Shown piece after piece: positions 45,812 to 54,678 of a stretch of 64,000 nt of DNA (positions within the stretch are counted from its first letter, which is position 1; the number at the start of each line of letters is the position of its first letter). The notes beneath the pieces are model-generated. The model was not told the DNA's origin and did not search any database. It saw only the letters and a program-made list of their open reading frames with translations. Source of the DNA: Turicimonas muris. GTDB lineage: Bacteria > Pseudomonadota > Gammaproteobacteria > Burkholderiales > Burkholderiaceae_F. The stretch lies in contig NZ_NHMP01000001.1 of the NCBI RefSeq assembly GCF_002221595.1, positions 310,001 through 374,000 of the forward strand. The letters run 5' to 3'. The translations under genes and the position numbers were made by a program.

Positions 45812-47509
45812 TTATTTGACGTTTGCAATATCGTCTGCTGCTGAATCGGCAGCCAGCTTACCTAAGATAACTCCAATAGAAACACCTTGGCCGTATTGAG
45901 CTGCAGCTTCTCCGCTGGCGTAAAGTCCCGGGATGACTTTGCCTTCAGGAGTTAATGCTCTTCCTTTTAGATCAATTTTGATGCCGCCGTATGTGGTCTG
46001 GCTTGCCGGACTGATCTTGGCACCGTAATACGGAGCTTTGTCGATTCGTGAGAAGCGAGAATCTTTACGTCCGAACTCTTCATCTACGCCTTTGTACATT
46101 CCTTGGCGGTAACGTTCTACCGTTTTTTCTAAATTTGCAGCGGAAATACCAAGTTTTGCCGCTAATTCGGGAACGGTAGCAGCTTCCACGAAATATCCGG
46201 CTTCCTTGTATTTTTTCATCAAGGCAGCTCTATCGATAGAAGCCTGATCAAAAATCAGATAGGCATGTCCGCCTTGTTGGTCTTTGATAGCTTTTCCCAG
46301 AATCGGAGTCAGTGCTAATTCATTAACGAAACGCTTTCCGTCTGTATTAACAAGAATGGCGCCGTTGTATCTGACATTGGTTAATGACACTGCTCCATGG
46401 CCGGTGTCATAAGCCACTGTTTGAGGTCCGGATTTTTCCATCTGAGCCAGACCAGCTCCGACTTTTTGAGCCATCTCTAAGCCGTCGCCTGTAGCGCCTC
46501 TGCTGGCAGTTGAAGGATAGCCGGCCCACATAGGTGTGTATTTTTCAACGAGTTTCGGATTGGACGCAAATCCGCCGGTGGCTAAAACGACTGCTTTGGC
46601 GTAAATGGTATAGGTGCCGTTATCGTTTTTAACTTTAACGCCCGCAACTCGGCCGTCTTTGACATAAAGTTCCTCGGCTTTTGTGGACACTCTCGGTTCT
46701 ATTCCAAGACTATCCATCTTCTTTTTCATTACCGGAACAAGCATGGATCCAAGAGCGCCGCCATCTTTCGGCGTGTGCTGAGAGCCGTTAATAACACGGC
46801 CAAGATCAGCTCCCATATTAACGAGCCAGTCTGTGGTTGGCCCCGAGAGTTCTGCCAAATTCTTTAAGGAAGCATCATCCGGTCCTTTGCCTTTTAACTT
46901 TTTGTAATAGTCTTCCGCTGTATACGGTTTCTCAAGCGCCATCTGAACCTTGCTGCCGCCGGCGTTAAAGGCAGTGGAGGACAAGGCTGTTGTACCGCCA
47001 ATCATCGGAAGCTTTTCTACAAGAATAACGTTAAGACCTCTTTCTTTTCCTTGGATGGCCGCTGCCATACCGCTGCCGCCGGCACCAACCACTACCAAAT
47101 CCGTAGATTCATCTTTGTTTGGCACAGCATCTTGCTTATTTAGCGCAACCGGCTTCAAGTCTTTTTCACTTCCGCCGGCTTTGTCCAAAGCTTCTCTAAC
47201 TGCGTTTTTGAGAGCGTTGCTGGTGTTTGTGGCTCCGGCTAAGCCGTCAATAGCTAAGGATTGCGAAGCGATGATTTTGGACGGCAGCTGCTGAATAGCT
47301 GTTTCGCCGATCATGGGCGTTTCGGAATTTTTAAGAACTTTGATGTCTTTGATTTGAGAATTTTCAATGGTTGTTTGAACGACAACCGGACCGTTATTTC
47401 CTTTTCCTGTAGTTTCATAAGTGCCGGAGGTCAGAGCACCGACGGCGGCAGAACTGGAAGTGAGGACGACAATAAGTGCAGCTGCTTTGTTTAATCTGAA
47501 AAATTTCAT
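45812..47509 (-). CDS. Periplasmic FMN/FAD flavoprotein reductase (fumarate reductase-like)
   Basis: A 565-aa exported flavoprotein of the fumarate reductase/urocanate reductase family. The signal peptide is AAALIVVLTSSSAAVGA. An N-terminal FMN-binding domain (about 28-115) carries the covalent-FMN motif in IDGLAGATNTS. The FAD-binding reductase domain follows, with VVVGAGGSGMAAAIQGKERG at about 139 and the C-terminal QTTYGGIKIDLKGRAL and GLYASGEAAAQYGQGVSIG. There is no CxxCH haem motif, so electrons must come from another carrier or through FMN. Sutterellaceae and Shewanella carry many such paralogs for different anaerobic electron acceptors; the acceptor here is unknown. AAGGAG precedes the ATG. 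Confidence 0.88.
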   Translation of the reverse strand: MKFFRLNKAAALIVVLTSSSAAVGALTSGTYETTGKGNNGPVVVQTTIENSQIKDIKVLKNSETPMIGETAIQQLPSKIIASQSLAIDGLAGATNTSNALKNAVREALDKAGGSEKDLKPVALNKQDAVPNKDESTDLVVVGAGGSGMAAAIQGKERGLNVILVEKLPMIGGTTALSSTAFNAGGSKVQMALEKPYTAEDYYKKLKGKGPDDASLKNLAELSGPTTDWLVNMGADLGRVINGSQHTPKDGGALGSMLVPVMKKKMDSLGIEPRVSTKAEELYVKDGRVAGVKVKNDNGTYTIYAKAVVLATGGFASNPKLVEKYTPMWAGYPSTASRGATGDGLEMAQKVGAGLAQMEKSGPQTVAYDTGHGAVSLTNVRYNGAILVNTDGKRFVNELALTPILGKAIKDQQGGHAYLIFDQASIDRAALMKKYKEAGYFVEAATVPELAAKLGISAANLEKTVERYRQGMYKGVDEEFGRKDSRFSRIDKAPYYGAKISPASQTTYGGIKIDLKGRALTPEGKVIPGLYASGEAAAQYGQGVSIGVILGKLAADSAADDIANVK

Positions 47510-47577
47510 TTTTTCTCCTTGAGAATCAACTTATTTTTTTCAGAATAAACCTTGGTGTAACACACAGGTCAAGTGAG

Positions 47578-48393
47578 TTAATCGGTATTCTTTTCTATTC
47601 TCACTCGAATCAAAATGAAGAATTCAGTCTCTTTACCGTTTCCCTCAATAGCCAGCAGGCGTCCGGATGATTGATGAGAAAAGCGCACTCCAAGCCCCTC
47701 AGCTTTTTTGAATAAAGGCAAAAGGTCTTGTCTTGAGAGGTTGAATATATCCGGGACCTTCAAATAAATAATCAGAAAACGACCCGGCGGAATGGTTTCG
47801 ATAGGAGGTGCAATTTCCAGCCGGAATTGTTCGGCGTATTTGTTGATTACGCCGAGGCCGAGGCTGACAGAGTAGGGGCCGGAAAAAGCCGGATTTTGCA
47901 GCTCTTCTTTTGGTATTTTGAGGGAGATATGCGTGAAAGGAAAGTGCTCAGCCCACAGTTTCGCAATTTGTTTTATCTCTTTGGAAGGAACCGCAGACCC
48001 GAAGGTATAGATATCGTGAATTGAATCTCTCTCCACCACTTCTACGGTAGGCACGCAACGGTTTGTTTTCTCCAAATATCCTTGGACTTCATGCAAACGC
48101 AGTTCCAGTTCTTGTAATTTCTCTATTTGTGCTCTTACTTGACGGGACTTCTCCGACAATATTTCTTTCTGATGAACAACTGAAGAATTGTTGTATTCCA
48201 GTACTTCAGGCAATGGAAGGCCGAGGCTGCGCAGGATTCTGGCGTTGGCGAGCTGAAGAAAGTCAAATTCGTCGTAGTACTTGTATTTGTTCTCAGAATT
48301 CGTTACAGGCGTGACGAGTTTGCATTCCGTATAGTGTCTTACAACATCTGATGTCACACCGAGTGCGTCTGCGATGGCCTTAACAGTTTGCAT
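47578..48393 (-). CDS. MerR-family regulator with ligand-binding domain
   Basis: A 271-aa protein. The N-terminal MerR winged helix is VKAIADALGVTSDVVRHYTECKLV and NKYKYYDEFDFLQLANARILRSLG, followed by a coiled dimer helix. The C-terminal half (about 130-271) resembles a GyrI-like effector-binding domain. It lies between eamA and the flavoprotein gene, all on the minus strand, so it probably senses a small molecule and controls this unit. Confidence 0.85.
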   Translation of the reverse strand: MQTVKAIADALGVTSDVVRHYTECKLVTPVTNSENKYKYYDEFDFLQLANARILRSLGLPLPEVLEYNNSSVVHQKEILSEKSRQVRAQIEKLQELELRLHEVQGYLEKTNRCVPTVEVVERDSIHDIYTFGSAVPSKEIKQIAKLWAEHFPFTHISLKIPKEELQNPAFSGPYSVSLGLGVINKYAEQFRLEIAPPIETIPPGRFLIIYLKVPDIFNLSRQDLLPLFKKAEGLGVRFSHQSSGRLLAIEGNGKETEFFILIRVRIEKNTD

Positions 48394-48413
48394 ACTTAAT
48401 AATCCTGCCGAAC

Positions 48414-49280
48414 TTAACGGTTCTTTTTGAGTTTGGAAATGATGAAATAGCTGCTTACGGCACTCCCAACGATGAACACTATTCCAAGCATTTGGAAGGC
48501 TGTGGGCATTTCATTAAGAAACAACCATCCCAAGATTACAACAAAAGGCGCTCCTAGGAATAAATAAATGGAGTTGAGAGTGCTGTCTCCGTACTGCCAG
48601 GAAAAGGTCTTTGCTATTTGGAAAAGCAGCGTCAAAAGAACAGCTAAAAGCAAGAAAGGATCTGCAAAGAGATTCAATAGATTTTTGTCGTCGGTACAAA
48701 GGCTTCCTATCAGACCAACCATAGCGGAAGCAAGTGAAAAGTAGAAGGTTGTCACCAGTGTGGCTTCATGTTTCTCTCCAAGTTTTCTAAGGACCAGCAT
48801 TCCTAGTGCCGCCAGAAGGCCGTATGCAACACAAATGGGAGTTAAAGGATTTGTCAAAATTTCACCGTTCATTTGAGGATTCAGAACGAGGAGAATTCCG
48901 CCGAAGCCTAGAAAGAGAGGAAAGAGAACGGCAATACTGAAACTGCGGGAGGAAAAACAAAGAGCCAAAACCACCCAAAAGGAGGCCGTGTAATTGAAGC
49001 TTTGAGCTACGGCGGCCGGCATATTAAAAATGAGAATGATGTTGGCGAGCACGGTCAGAACGCCAAAAAGACAGCGAAGAAAAATTAAGCCTGGATTTTT
49101 AGGTAGAAAACTTTGATGTTTGGCGGTCAACAGTACAGCTGTCAGCAGTGTTACCAACACGTATTTTGCGAACATGAATTCGAAAAAAGAAAAAGATTGT
49201 CCGCAAAGTTTGGTAGCAATGGTCAGACATGAAAAGAAAAATGCTGAGGCAATCAACCACAAGGAATTGGTAATTTTCAA
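48414..49280 (-). CDS. EamA/DMT-family transporter
   Basis: A 288-aa inner-membrane protein with about ten hydrophobic segments in two EamA halves, for example TIATKLCGQSFSFFEFMFA and VILGWLFLNEMPTAFQMLG. It exports or imports small metabolites; the substrate is unknown. It starts at a TTG with a strong AGGAGG site five bases upstream. The merR gene follows 20 nt later in the same direction. Confidence 0.85.
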   Translation of the reverse strand: MKITNSLWLIASAFFFSCLTIATKLCGQSFSFFEFMFAKYVLVTLLTAVLLTAKHQSFLPKNPGLIFLRCLFGVLTVLANIILIFNMPAAVAQSFNYTASFWVVLALCFSSRSFSIAVLFPLFLGFGGILLVLNPQMNGEILTNPLTPICVAYGLLAALGMLVLRKLGEKHEATLVTTFYFSLASAMVGLIGSLCTDDKNLLNLFADPFLLLAVLLTLLFQIAKTFSWQYGDSTLNSIYLFLGAPFVVILGWLFLNEMPTAFQMLGIVFIVGSAVSSYFIISKLKKNR

Positions 49281-49416
49281 ACTCTCCTCCTATAGGACTT
49301 GAGGTTAAGGCGGTTTGGAAAACCTGTAAATGCGAGTTAATTCTTACGGCTCCGGTCATACTGTGAATTTCTCAAAAGCCAGATGTGTCCTTTACGACAC
49401 TTGTAAGGACTTGTTA

Positions 49417-49445
49417 TTGACCGGGTGTAGTGCCGCAGGTAGGAT
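49417..49445 (+). promoter_or_regulatory. Sigma-70-like promoter of the M20 peptidase gene
   Basis: TTGACC (49417-49422) and TAGGAT (49440-49445) are separated by 17 bp. An imperfect inverted repeat, GTCCTTTAC...GTAAGGAC, lies just upstream at about 49388-49410. The gene start is at 49482. Confidence 0.65.
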
Positions 49446-49481
49446 AGTTGCGTCACTTTTATTTTTCCTAAGGAGGTGCAC

Positions 49482-51179
49482 ATGCAATTAAAATTTTTAG
49501 CTGTTTTGGTCTCCAGCGCTGTTTGCTCTTCGCTGGCTTTGGCTGCTGTACCAAACGTTTCTGAAGCAACTAAAGCTTCAGCGGAAGCTATTAATTCCGA
49601 TCCGGTAATGCAGAAAATCAAAAAAGAATTAGAAACACCGGAAGCTCAGAAATGGAGATTCAATACTCATATGGAAGTCGTCAGAATCGCTTCTCCTTCT
49701 CGTTCTGAATTGAGAAGACAAGAAGAGCTGATGAGAAGATTTGTTCAAGAATGGGGTATTGACGAAAAGAACGTCATGTCCAGAGTCGGCGGAAACTTGC
49801 CCGGAGCAGGACTCCAAAAAGTTGACGGACTTCCCGTTTACAACGCCTGCGTAAGAATTCCCGGAACTTATTCTCAGACTGCCGGCGCTCAAACTTATGC
49901 CGGTCAGGGTCCGAAAGTTTTGTTAGAAGGTCATATCGATACTGTTAATCCGCCGGTTCTTCCTCCGAAGGATAAACCCTACATGCCGATCAAACTTCAA
50001 AAAGCCGATTCTCCTCTGGTCAAAACACCTCAGGAATTAGCGGCTATTCCTGATGAACTGCATTTCGATAAGAACGGCAAAATCATTGAGGACGAAAACT
50101 ATCAAAAAGCCTATAAGAGATATGCAAGCCTAGACGATGCCATTGCTAAAGGAGGCTATCGTCTCTACGTTCCGGGCTACAACGATGCAATGATTAATAC
50201 CGCCGCGGTTATGCAGATCGCTCAGATCTTGACGAAATACAAAGTTAAGCCGGTCTATGACCTGTGGGTATGCGGGACCGCCGGTGAAGAAGGAAAAGGC
50301 AACTTGGCCGGTATGAAACAGTTATACGGCTACAGCCAAGACACCGGTAAGGGCAACAATGCATTGAACTTCGTGGCCAATATTTCCGCTGACAGTACAC
50401 GCCCCGGTTCCGGTGCCGTTAACTATCTCGGCTCTTATCGTTTTGAAATTAAGTACATTGAGCCGAAAGGCGTTAAAGCCGGAGCACAGCAGCCATCCGC
50501 TTTGATGGCAATGAACCGTGCAGTTGCAGCCATTGCCGATCTCAAGACCCCTTACGATCTTGACAAGAATGCTGAAAGAACCACTTATACCGTTGGCGTC
50601 GGCGAATGTACAAAGGCTCCTGAAGGAGGCAGAAGCGAAGAGTGCACTTTGATGGTTGATATGAGAAGCCCGACCCCGGAACCTCTCTTAGCGATCAGAT
50701 CGAAGATCGAACCTAAGTTCCAAGAAGCGATGGATGCAGAAAATGCAAAATTCGGCCTCAAGAAGGGAGATCCTAAAGCAGTCAAAATGGAATTGGTTTG
50801 GTTCGGCGACAGACCGGCTCACCGCAGAACAAACTACGATGATCCCGTCGTTCAGATTCATTGGCAGGCTGCAGACACAGTCGGCATTGACCAAAGAAAA
50901 GCACTTGCTGAAGGAGCTCCTTCTTTGAATGACAACGTTCCTGCTGCCGTTGGTGTTCCGACTATCAATATCAATGTGGGAACTCCGGCTGCGGGTGGCG
51001 GCGGACACACATGGTATGAATGGGGCATTCCGGGTGACGGAAGAGCCGAAGGAAACCGTGTATACCGCATGATTCTCATGGGATTGATGGCCGCAGGCTA
51101 CAACACCGCTGACGGTAAAGTTGTTAAACCGTTGCTTGACCCGATGGGCAAGAGAACCACTGAAGAAGTTTATAAGTAG
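49482..51179 (+). CDS. Exported M20-family metallopeptidase
   Basis: A 565-aa secreted hydrolase from the ATG at 49482 (AAGGAGG five bases upstream), with the signal peptide LKFLAVLVSSAVCSSLALA. Zinc ligands of the M20 family are visible: LLEGHIDTVNPP (His, Asp), GYNDAMINT (bridging Asp), CGTAGEEGKGN (catalytic Glu and ligand Glu), ISADSTRPG (Asp) and GGGGHTWYEWG (His). The inserted dimerisation domain (about residues 310-400) is divergent and lacks the usual GPGGHS motif. Periplasmic peptides or acyl-amino acids are the likely substrates. It is followed after 9 nt by a gene encoding a canonical dimerisation domain. Confidence 0.9.
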   Translation: MQLKFLAVLVSSAVCSSLALAAVPNVSEATKASAEAINSDPVMQKIKKELETPEAQKWRFNTHMEVVRIASPSRSELRRQEELMRRFVQEWGIDEKNVMSRVGGNLPGAGLQKVDGLPVYNACVRIPGTYSQTAGAQTYAGQGPKVLLEGHIDTVNPPVLPPKDKPYMPIKLQKADSPLVKTPQELAAIPDELHFDKNGKIIEDENYQKAYKRYASLDDAIAKGGYRLYVPGYNDAMINTAAVMQIAQILTKYKVKPVYDLWVCGTAGEEGKGNLAGMKQLYGYSQDTGKGNNALNFVANISADSTRPGSGAVNYLGSYRFEIKYIEPKGVKAGAQQPSALMAMNRAVAAIADLKTPYDLDKNAERTTYTVGVGECTKAPEGGRSEECTLMVDMRSPTPEPLLAIRSKIEPKFQEAMDAENAKFGLKKGDPKAVKMELVWFGDRPAHRRTNYDDPVVQIHWQAADTVGIDQRKALAEGAPSLNDNVPAAVGVPTININVGTPAAGGGGHTWYEWGIPGDGRAEGNRVYRMILMGLMAAGYNTADGKVVKPLLDPMGKRTTEEVYK

Positions 51180-51188
51180 GAGGCAGAA

Positions 51189-51599
51189 ATGAAGAAATTA
51201 CTTTTAATTGGTTTGTTCGGTCTTTGTTCTGCCGCTAATGCAGCTGTTTTTGAAGTTGAAATGACCGGTCCGGGAGGCCACTCCAATGGCAACTACGGCA
51301 ACGTTAATGCCGTTCATGCCGGAGCACGTGCAATTCTTGCATTGGAAAAAGCACTTCCTTGTGCTTCCGCCTATAACTTCAAGGGTGGCGCAACGGTAAA
51401 TGCTATTGCCGGCGATGCCAGATTCTTGGTTAACACCGGCGTGTGCAAAGAAGACGCGGCTGCTCTTCAAGAAAAGATCACTGCAGCAGTAAAGCAGGGA
51501 GCTGATGAAGAAAATGCATTCCGTTCCGTGAAAGCAGGGGACCTTGTCAAAGGTTTTCCGGCCGAGATTCGTTTTTCTGTGAAACAAGTCGGCAAATAA
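51189..51599 (+). CDS. Exported stand-alone M20 dimerisation-domain protein
   Basis: A 136-aa protein with its own signal peptide (KKLLLIGLFGLCSAANA). The mature part reads like the dimerisation/lid domain of an M20 peptidase: FEVEMTGPGGHSNGNYGNVN, AVHAGARAILALEKAL, then FKGGATVNAIAGDARFLV. It has none of the catalytic domain. In M20 enzymes the His of the GGHS segment contributes to the neighbouring active site. Because the preceding peptidase has a divergent lid, this protein may be a separate subunit or regulator of it (inference). GGAGG precedes the ATG. It could also be the remnant of a duplicated peptidase gene. Confidence 0.75.
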   Translation: MKKLLLIGLFGLCSAANAAVFEVEMTGPGGHSNGNYGNVNAVHAGARAILALEKALPCASAYNFKGGATVNAIAGDARFLVNTGVCKEDAAALQEKITAAVKQGADEENAFRSVKAGDLVKGFPAEIRFSVKQVGK

Positions 51600-51611
51600 A
51601 CTTTGAGCAAC

Positions 51612-51684
51612 TCAGCTTTTAAAGAAAAGGCTGAGGCTTAAAAATTAAGACATCCTTCTTCTTGTAATTTTGAGGAAGGATGTC
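51612..51684. terminator. Two hairpins between convergent units
   Basis: TCAGCTTTT...AAAAGGCTGA (51612-51634) and GACATCCTTC...GGAAGGATGTC (51649-51684), the second followed by AAATTTTTAG. They separate the peptidase unit from the convergent aspA operon. Confidence 0.75.
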
Positions 51685-51776
51685 AAATTTTTAGTCTAGA
51701 AACCTTTTTCTTCTTATTTCTCGAAGAAAGGCGAGGATTGGAAGTTCCTCGCTTATTTAGATTACGTTAGAAAACA

Positions 51777-53201
51777 CTAGACCTTTCTGTAATTTTGATA
51801 TTTGGCGAATAAAGCTTCCATCTTTTCAGGTTCTACCAAATTGTTGATATCAAAAAGTTCGTCGATGACTTCGTCAGGAAGGACTCCGGCCTTTTTTGCT
51901 GCTTCTTTGCAGGTGATATCTTCGTCGATAGCGATGTGGGCAATCTTAGTACCAACTTCATATCCAAAGAGAGCCGAGACCATCGTTGCTAATGAAGTGG
52001 ATTTTTCAGTCATTGCTAAGCAATGCTCTCTATTTGCAGTTATACCTTTGATGCATTTGTCGGCGAAAACTCTCATTGTCCTACACAGCAAATCGCTGCT
52101 TTCAATGAAACTCTTGATTGGAACGCCGGAAGACGTTCCGAGTTCCAGCCAGCCGGAAAGAACGCCAGCAACTAAGCCTGCATGATTGGAACAGACTCTG
52201 TCTGTTGAGAGGAACACCATTTCCGGAATAACAGGGTTTACTTTGCCCGGCATGATAGAGGATCCCGGAGCCACGGCAGGCAGATTGATTTCTCCGAATC
52301 CGGCTCTAGGTCCTGAACCGAGAAGACGAATATCTCGCGCAACTTTCCATACTAAAGTTGCTAGGGCTTGCAGGTGAGCATGAGCTATGACCAAGCCATC
52401 TGTTGCCATCATTCCGTCAAACAAATCTTCTTCCGTATGGATTGGGCGACCGCAAACGTCTGACAGGTGTTTATCAATGACTGCTCTAAATCCCGGCATG
52501 CAACCCATGCCTGTGCCAACACAAGTACCGCCGATGCAGGATTGGTTCCATCTTGCTTGTTCCACGGCTATTCTCTTGGCCAATCGTTCGGCAGCATGAG
52601 CAAAAGCACCAAATTCTTGGCCGAGAGTCATAGGAACGGCATCTTGGAGGCAAGTACGTCCCATCTTGATGACATCCTTGAACTCTTCCTGTTTTTGGCG
52701 AAGAACCTGAGCAAAGTACTTCGTAGCTTCAACAACTTTTCCAAGTTCATCATGGACGACGATTTCTTTAGCCGTCGGAATCAGGTCATTGGTTGACTGA
52801 CACATGTTGACGTGGGTGTTCGGATGAATGCCGCCTTTACTTTTATCTCCGGAAATTAATTCATTAGCTCTGTGGGCAATGACTTCATTGACAATCATGT
52901 TAGCCGGTGTGCCCGAGCCTCGGTAAATGTTGACAACGAAATTGCCTTTTAGTTTTCCCTCGACGATTTCCCAAGCGGCTTTCTCGATGTATTTTGCTTT
53001 TTCGGGATCCAAAGCGCCAATTTCTGCATTTGCACGTGCACATGCGATTTTGCAAAGAGCAACTGCACGCATGTAAGGCGCATAATCATCCAATGTCAGC
53101 GGTCCCACATCAAAAGCTTCTTTATTTCTTTCAGAAACTATGCCCCAGTAAGCTTCGTCAGGAAGCTCCATTGTGCCTAATCCGTCATGTTCTTGTCTCA
53201 T
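51777..53201 (-). CDS. Aspartate ammonia-lyase family protein, subtype B (AspA1)
   Basis: A 474-aa member of the aspartase/fumarase superfamily. It starts at the ATG at 53201 (AGGAGA upstream); longer in-frame starts run into the next gene. All active-site segments are present: GSGTPANMIVNEVIAHRANE (region 1, slightly divergent from GTSxNMNxNE), NMCQSTND (region 2), GRTCLQDAVPMTLGQE, and the catalytic loop APGSSIMPGKVNPVIPE. It would interconvert aspartate (or a related amino acid) and fumarate plus ammonia. It is the last gene of dcu-aspA2-aspA1, 10 nt after aspA2. It resembles AspA4 most closely by eye, for example in GWLE...P-K and KGIT-N-E-C. Confidence 0.88.
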   Translation of the reverse strand: MRQEHDGLGTMELPDEAYWGIVSERNKEAFDVGPLTLDDYAPYMRAVALCKIACARANAEIGALDPEKAKYIEKAAWEIVEGKLKGNFVVNIYRGSGTPANMIVNEVIAHRANELISGDKSKGGIHPNTHVNMCQSTNDLIPTAKEIVVHDELGKVVEATKYFAQVLRQKQEEFKDVIKMGRTCLQDAVPMTLGQEFGAFAHAAERLAKRIAVEQARWNQSCIGGTCVGTGMGCMPGFRAVIDKHLSDVCGRPIHTEEDLFDGMMATDGLVIAHAHLQALATLVWKVARDIRLLGSGPRAGFGEINLPAVAPGSSIMPGKVNPVIPEMVFLSTDRVCSNHAGLVAGVLSGWLELGTSSGVPIKSFIESSDLLCRTMRVFADKCIKGITANREHCLAMTEKSTSLATMVSALFGYEVGTKIAHIAIDEDITCKEAAKKAGVLPDEVIDELFDINNLVEPEKMEALFAKYQNYRKV

Positions 53202-53211
53202 TTGGTTTCTC

Positions 53212-54666
53212 CTAGTCGATTTTTCTGAGGCTCTTAAACTTATTGAACATTTCAATTGTGGCTTTTCTATCGGCCAGCTTTCTGACATCAAAGAGTTCTT
53301 CGGCTACTTTAGGCGGAATCAATCCTTCCTCCAAAGCAACTTCTTTGCACGATTTTCCTTCGTTCCAGGCTTGGTGAGCAATCTTTGTGCCGGTCGGATA
53401 GCCGTAAAGAGCAGAAACCATCGTTGCTAAAGAGGTACTCATTTCTGCATTCTGTCGTGCTTTTTCTGCGTTGACCTTTATACCTTTAATGCATCTGTCT
53501 GCTACCAGGCGGAAGCCTTTGTCAATGAGTTCGAGAGACTCCATTGCTCCTAAGAAACTGCCGCAAGTTGAAGAGCAAAGATCCAAGTCGGATTCGTTCA
53601 CCGTCAAGGTTGCCATCATGTCATGCGAAATAATTTGCTGCATGATCTGGAGGAGTAACTCAGGCATGTAAGGATTGATTTTGCCCGGCATGATGGAGGA
53701 TCCGGGAGCAATCGACGGAAGGATAATTTCGCCAATTCCTGTTCTCGGACCGGAACTGAATACATAGAGGTCATTGCCGATGCGGCCGCCTGCACATGCG
53801 ATAGCCTTCAAGACACCCATCAAGTAGATGAATGAATCGTTGTTCTGAGAGCCGTCAAACAGAGCAGAGTCCTCGATAACTTCTTCAGCAAACTTAGCTT
53901 GCTTCATCTCAAAGCCAACGACTTTAGACAAATGCTTATAAACTGTTTCGTTATATCCCGGAAGTTCGCCCATGCCGCTGCCGAGTACAGTGGCGCCAAG
54001 GATGGTTTCTTGATATTCCGGCAGCAAATTCTCCAGCCGTTTTCTATTTCGGGCGATGAGGCTATGCCAAGCACCGAAAACTTGACCAAAAGTCATCGGC
54101 ACTGCATCTTGCATACAGGTTCTGCCTAAACGGGGAACATCTTTAAGCTCCTTGGCTTTTTCCGCGAGAGCATCTTCAAAATACTTCACGGATTTCAATG
54201 TTTTGGCAATCATCCGGTACAGAACGATTGCTTCGGCTGCAGGATAGATATCGTTTGAGGATTGACACATATTCACGTGTGTGTTCGGATGAACCGCATC
54301 GTATCCTTTTTTTCCGGTAAGGATTTCATTGGCTCGGTTGGCAATGACTTCGTTAACGTTCATATTGACGCCCGTGCCATGGCTTCTCCAAATATTTACC
54401 GGAAATTGATCAGCAAATTTACCGTCAATGATTTCCTGACAAGCCTGCACAATAGCCTTTGCTTTTTCCGGCTCAAGGGCGCCTATTTCTTCATTGGCAA
54501 GGGCAGCGGCCATTTTGACTTCAGCAACAGCTTTAATTACGTGAGGTAATTCATTGAAGGTATGGTCGGTGACGTCATAATTCTGGGCACAGCGGACAGT
54601 TTGGATGCCGAAGTAGGCATCATCCGGAACCGGCAAAGAGCCTAATGAATCTTTTTCAATACGCAT
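53212..54666 (-). CDS. Aspartate ammonia-lyase family protein, subtype A (AspA2)
   Basis: A 484-aa aspartase/fumarase family protein. Region 1 is SHGTGVNMNVNEVIANRANE, region 2 NMCQSSND, then GRTCMQDAVPMTFGQ and the intact catalytic loop APGSSIMPGKINPYMPE. The segment after the loop (NESDLDLCSSTCGSF) departs from the usual GQLELN of bacterial aspartases. The sequence is very close in style to AspA3, from the shared start M-R-x-EKDSLG to the shared end SLRKID/SIRKID. It lies 12 nt after dcu and 10 nt before aspA1. With the transporter it should allow aspartate or fumarate uptake, deamination and fumarate respiration. Confidence 0.9.
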   Translation of the reverse strand: MRIEKDSLGSLPVPDDAYFGIQTVRCAQNYDVTDHTFNELPHVIKAVAEVKMAAALANEEIGALEPEKAKAIVQACQEIIDGKFADQFPVNIWRSHGTGVNMNVNEVIANRANEILTGKKGYDAVHPNTHVNMCQSSNDIYPAAEAIVLYRMIAKTLKSVKYFEDALAEKAKELKDVPRLGRTCMQDAVPMTFGQVFGAWHSLIARNRKRLENLLPEYQETILGATVLGSGMGELPGYNETVYKHLSKVVGFEMKQAKFAEEVIEDSALFDGSQNNDSFIYLMGVLKAIACAGGRIGNDLYVFSSGPRTGIGEIILPSIAPGSSIMPGKINPYMPELLLQIMQQIISHDMMATLTVNESDLDLCSSTCGSFLGAMESLELIDKGFRLVADRCIKGIKVNAEKARQNAEMSTSLATMVSALYGYPTGTKIAHQAWNEGKSCKEVALEEGLIPPKVAEELFDVRKLADRKATIEMFNKFKSLRKID

Positions 54667-54678
54667 TTTTAGTTCCTT

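Noticed and set aside
51189-51599. Sequencing frameshift splitting one M20 peptidase into two genes
   Set aside because: The upstream peptidase has all zinc ligands and its own complete C-terminus. The small protein has its own ribosome site and signal peptide, so it is not a broken-off part of the same chain.
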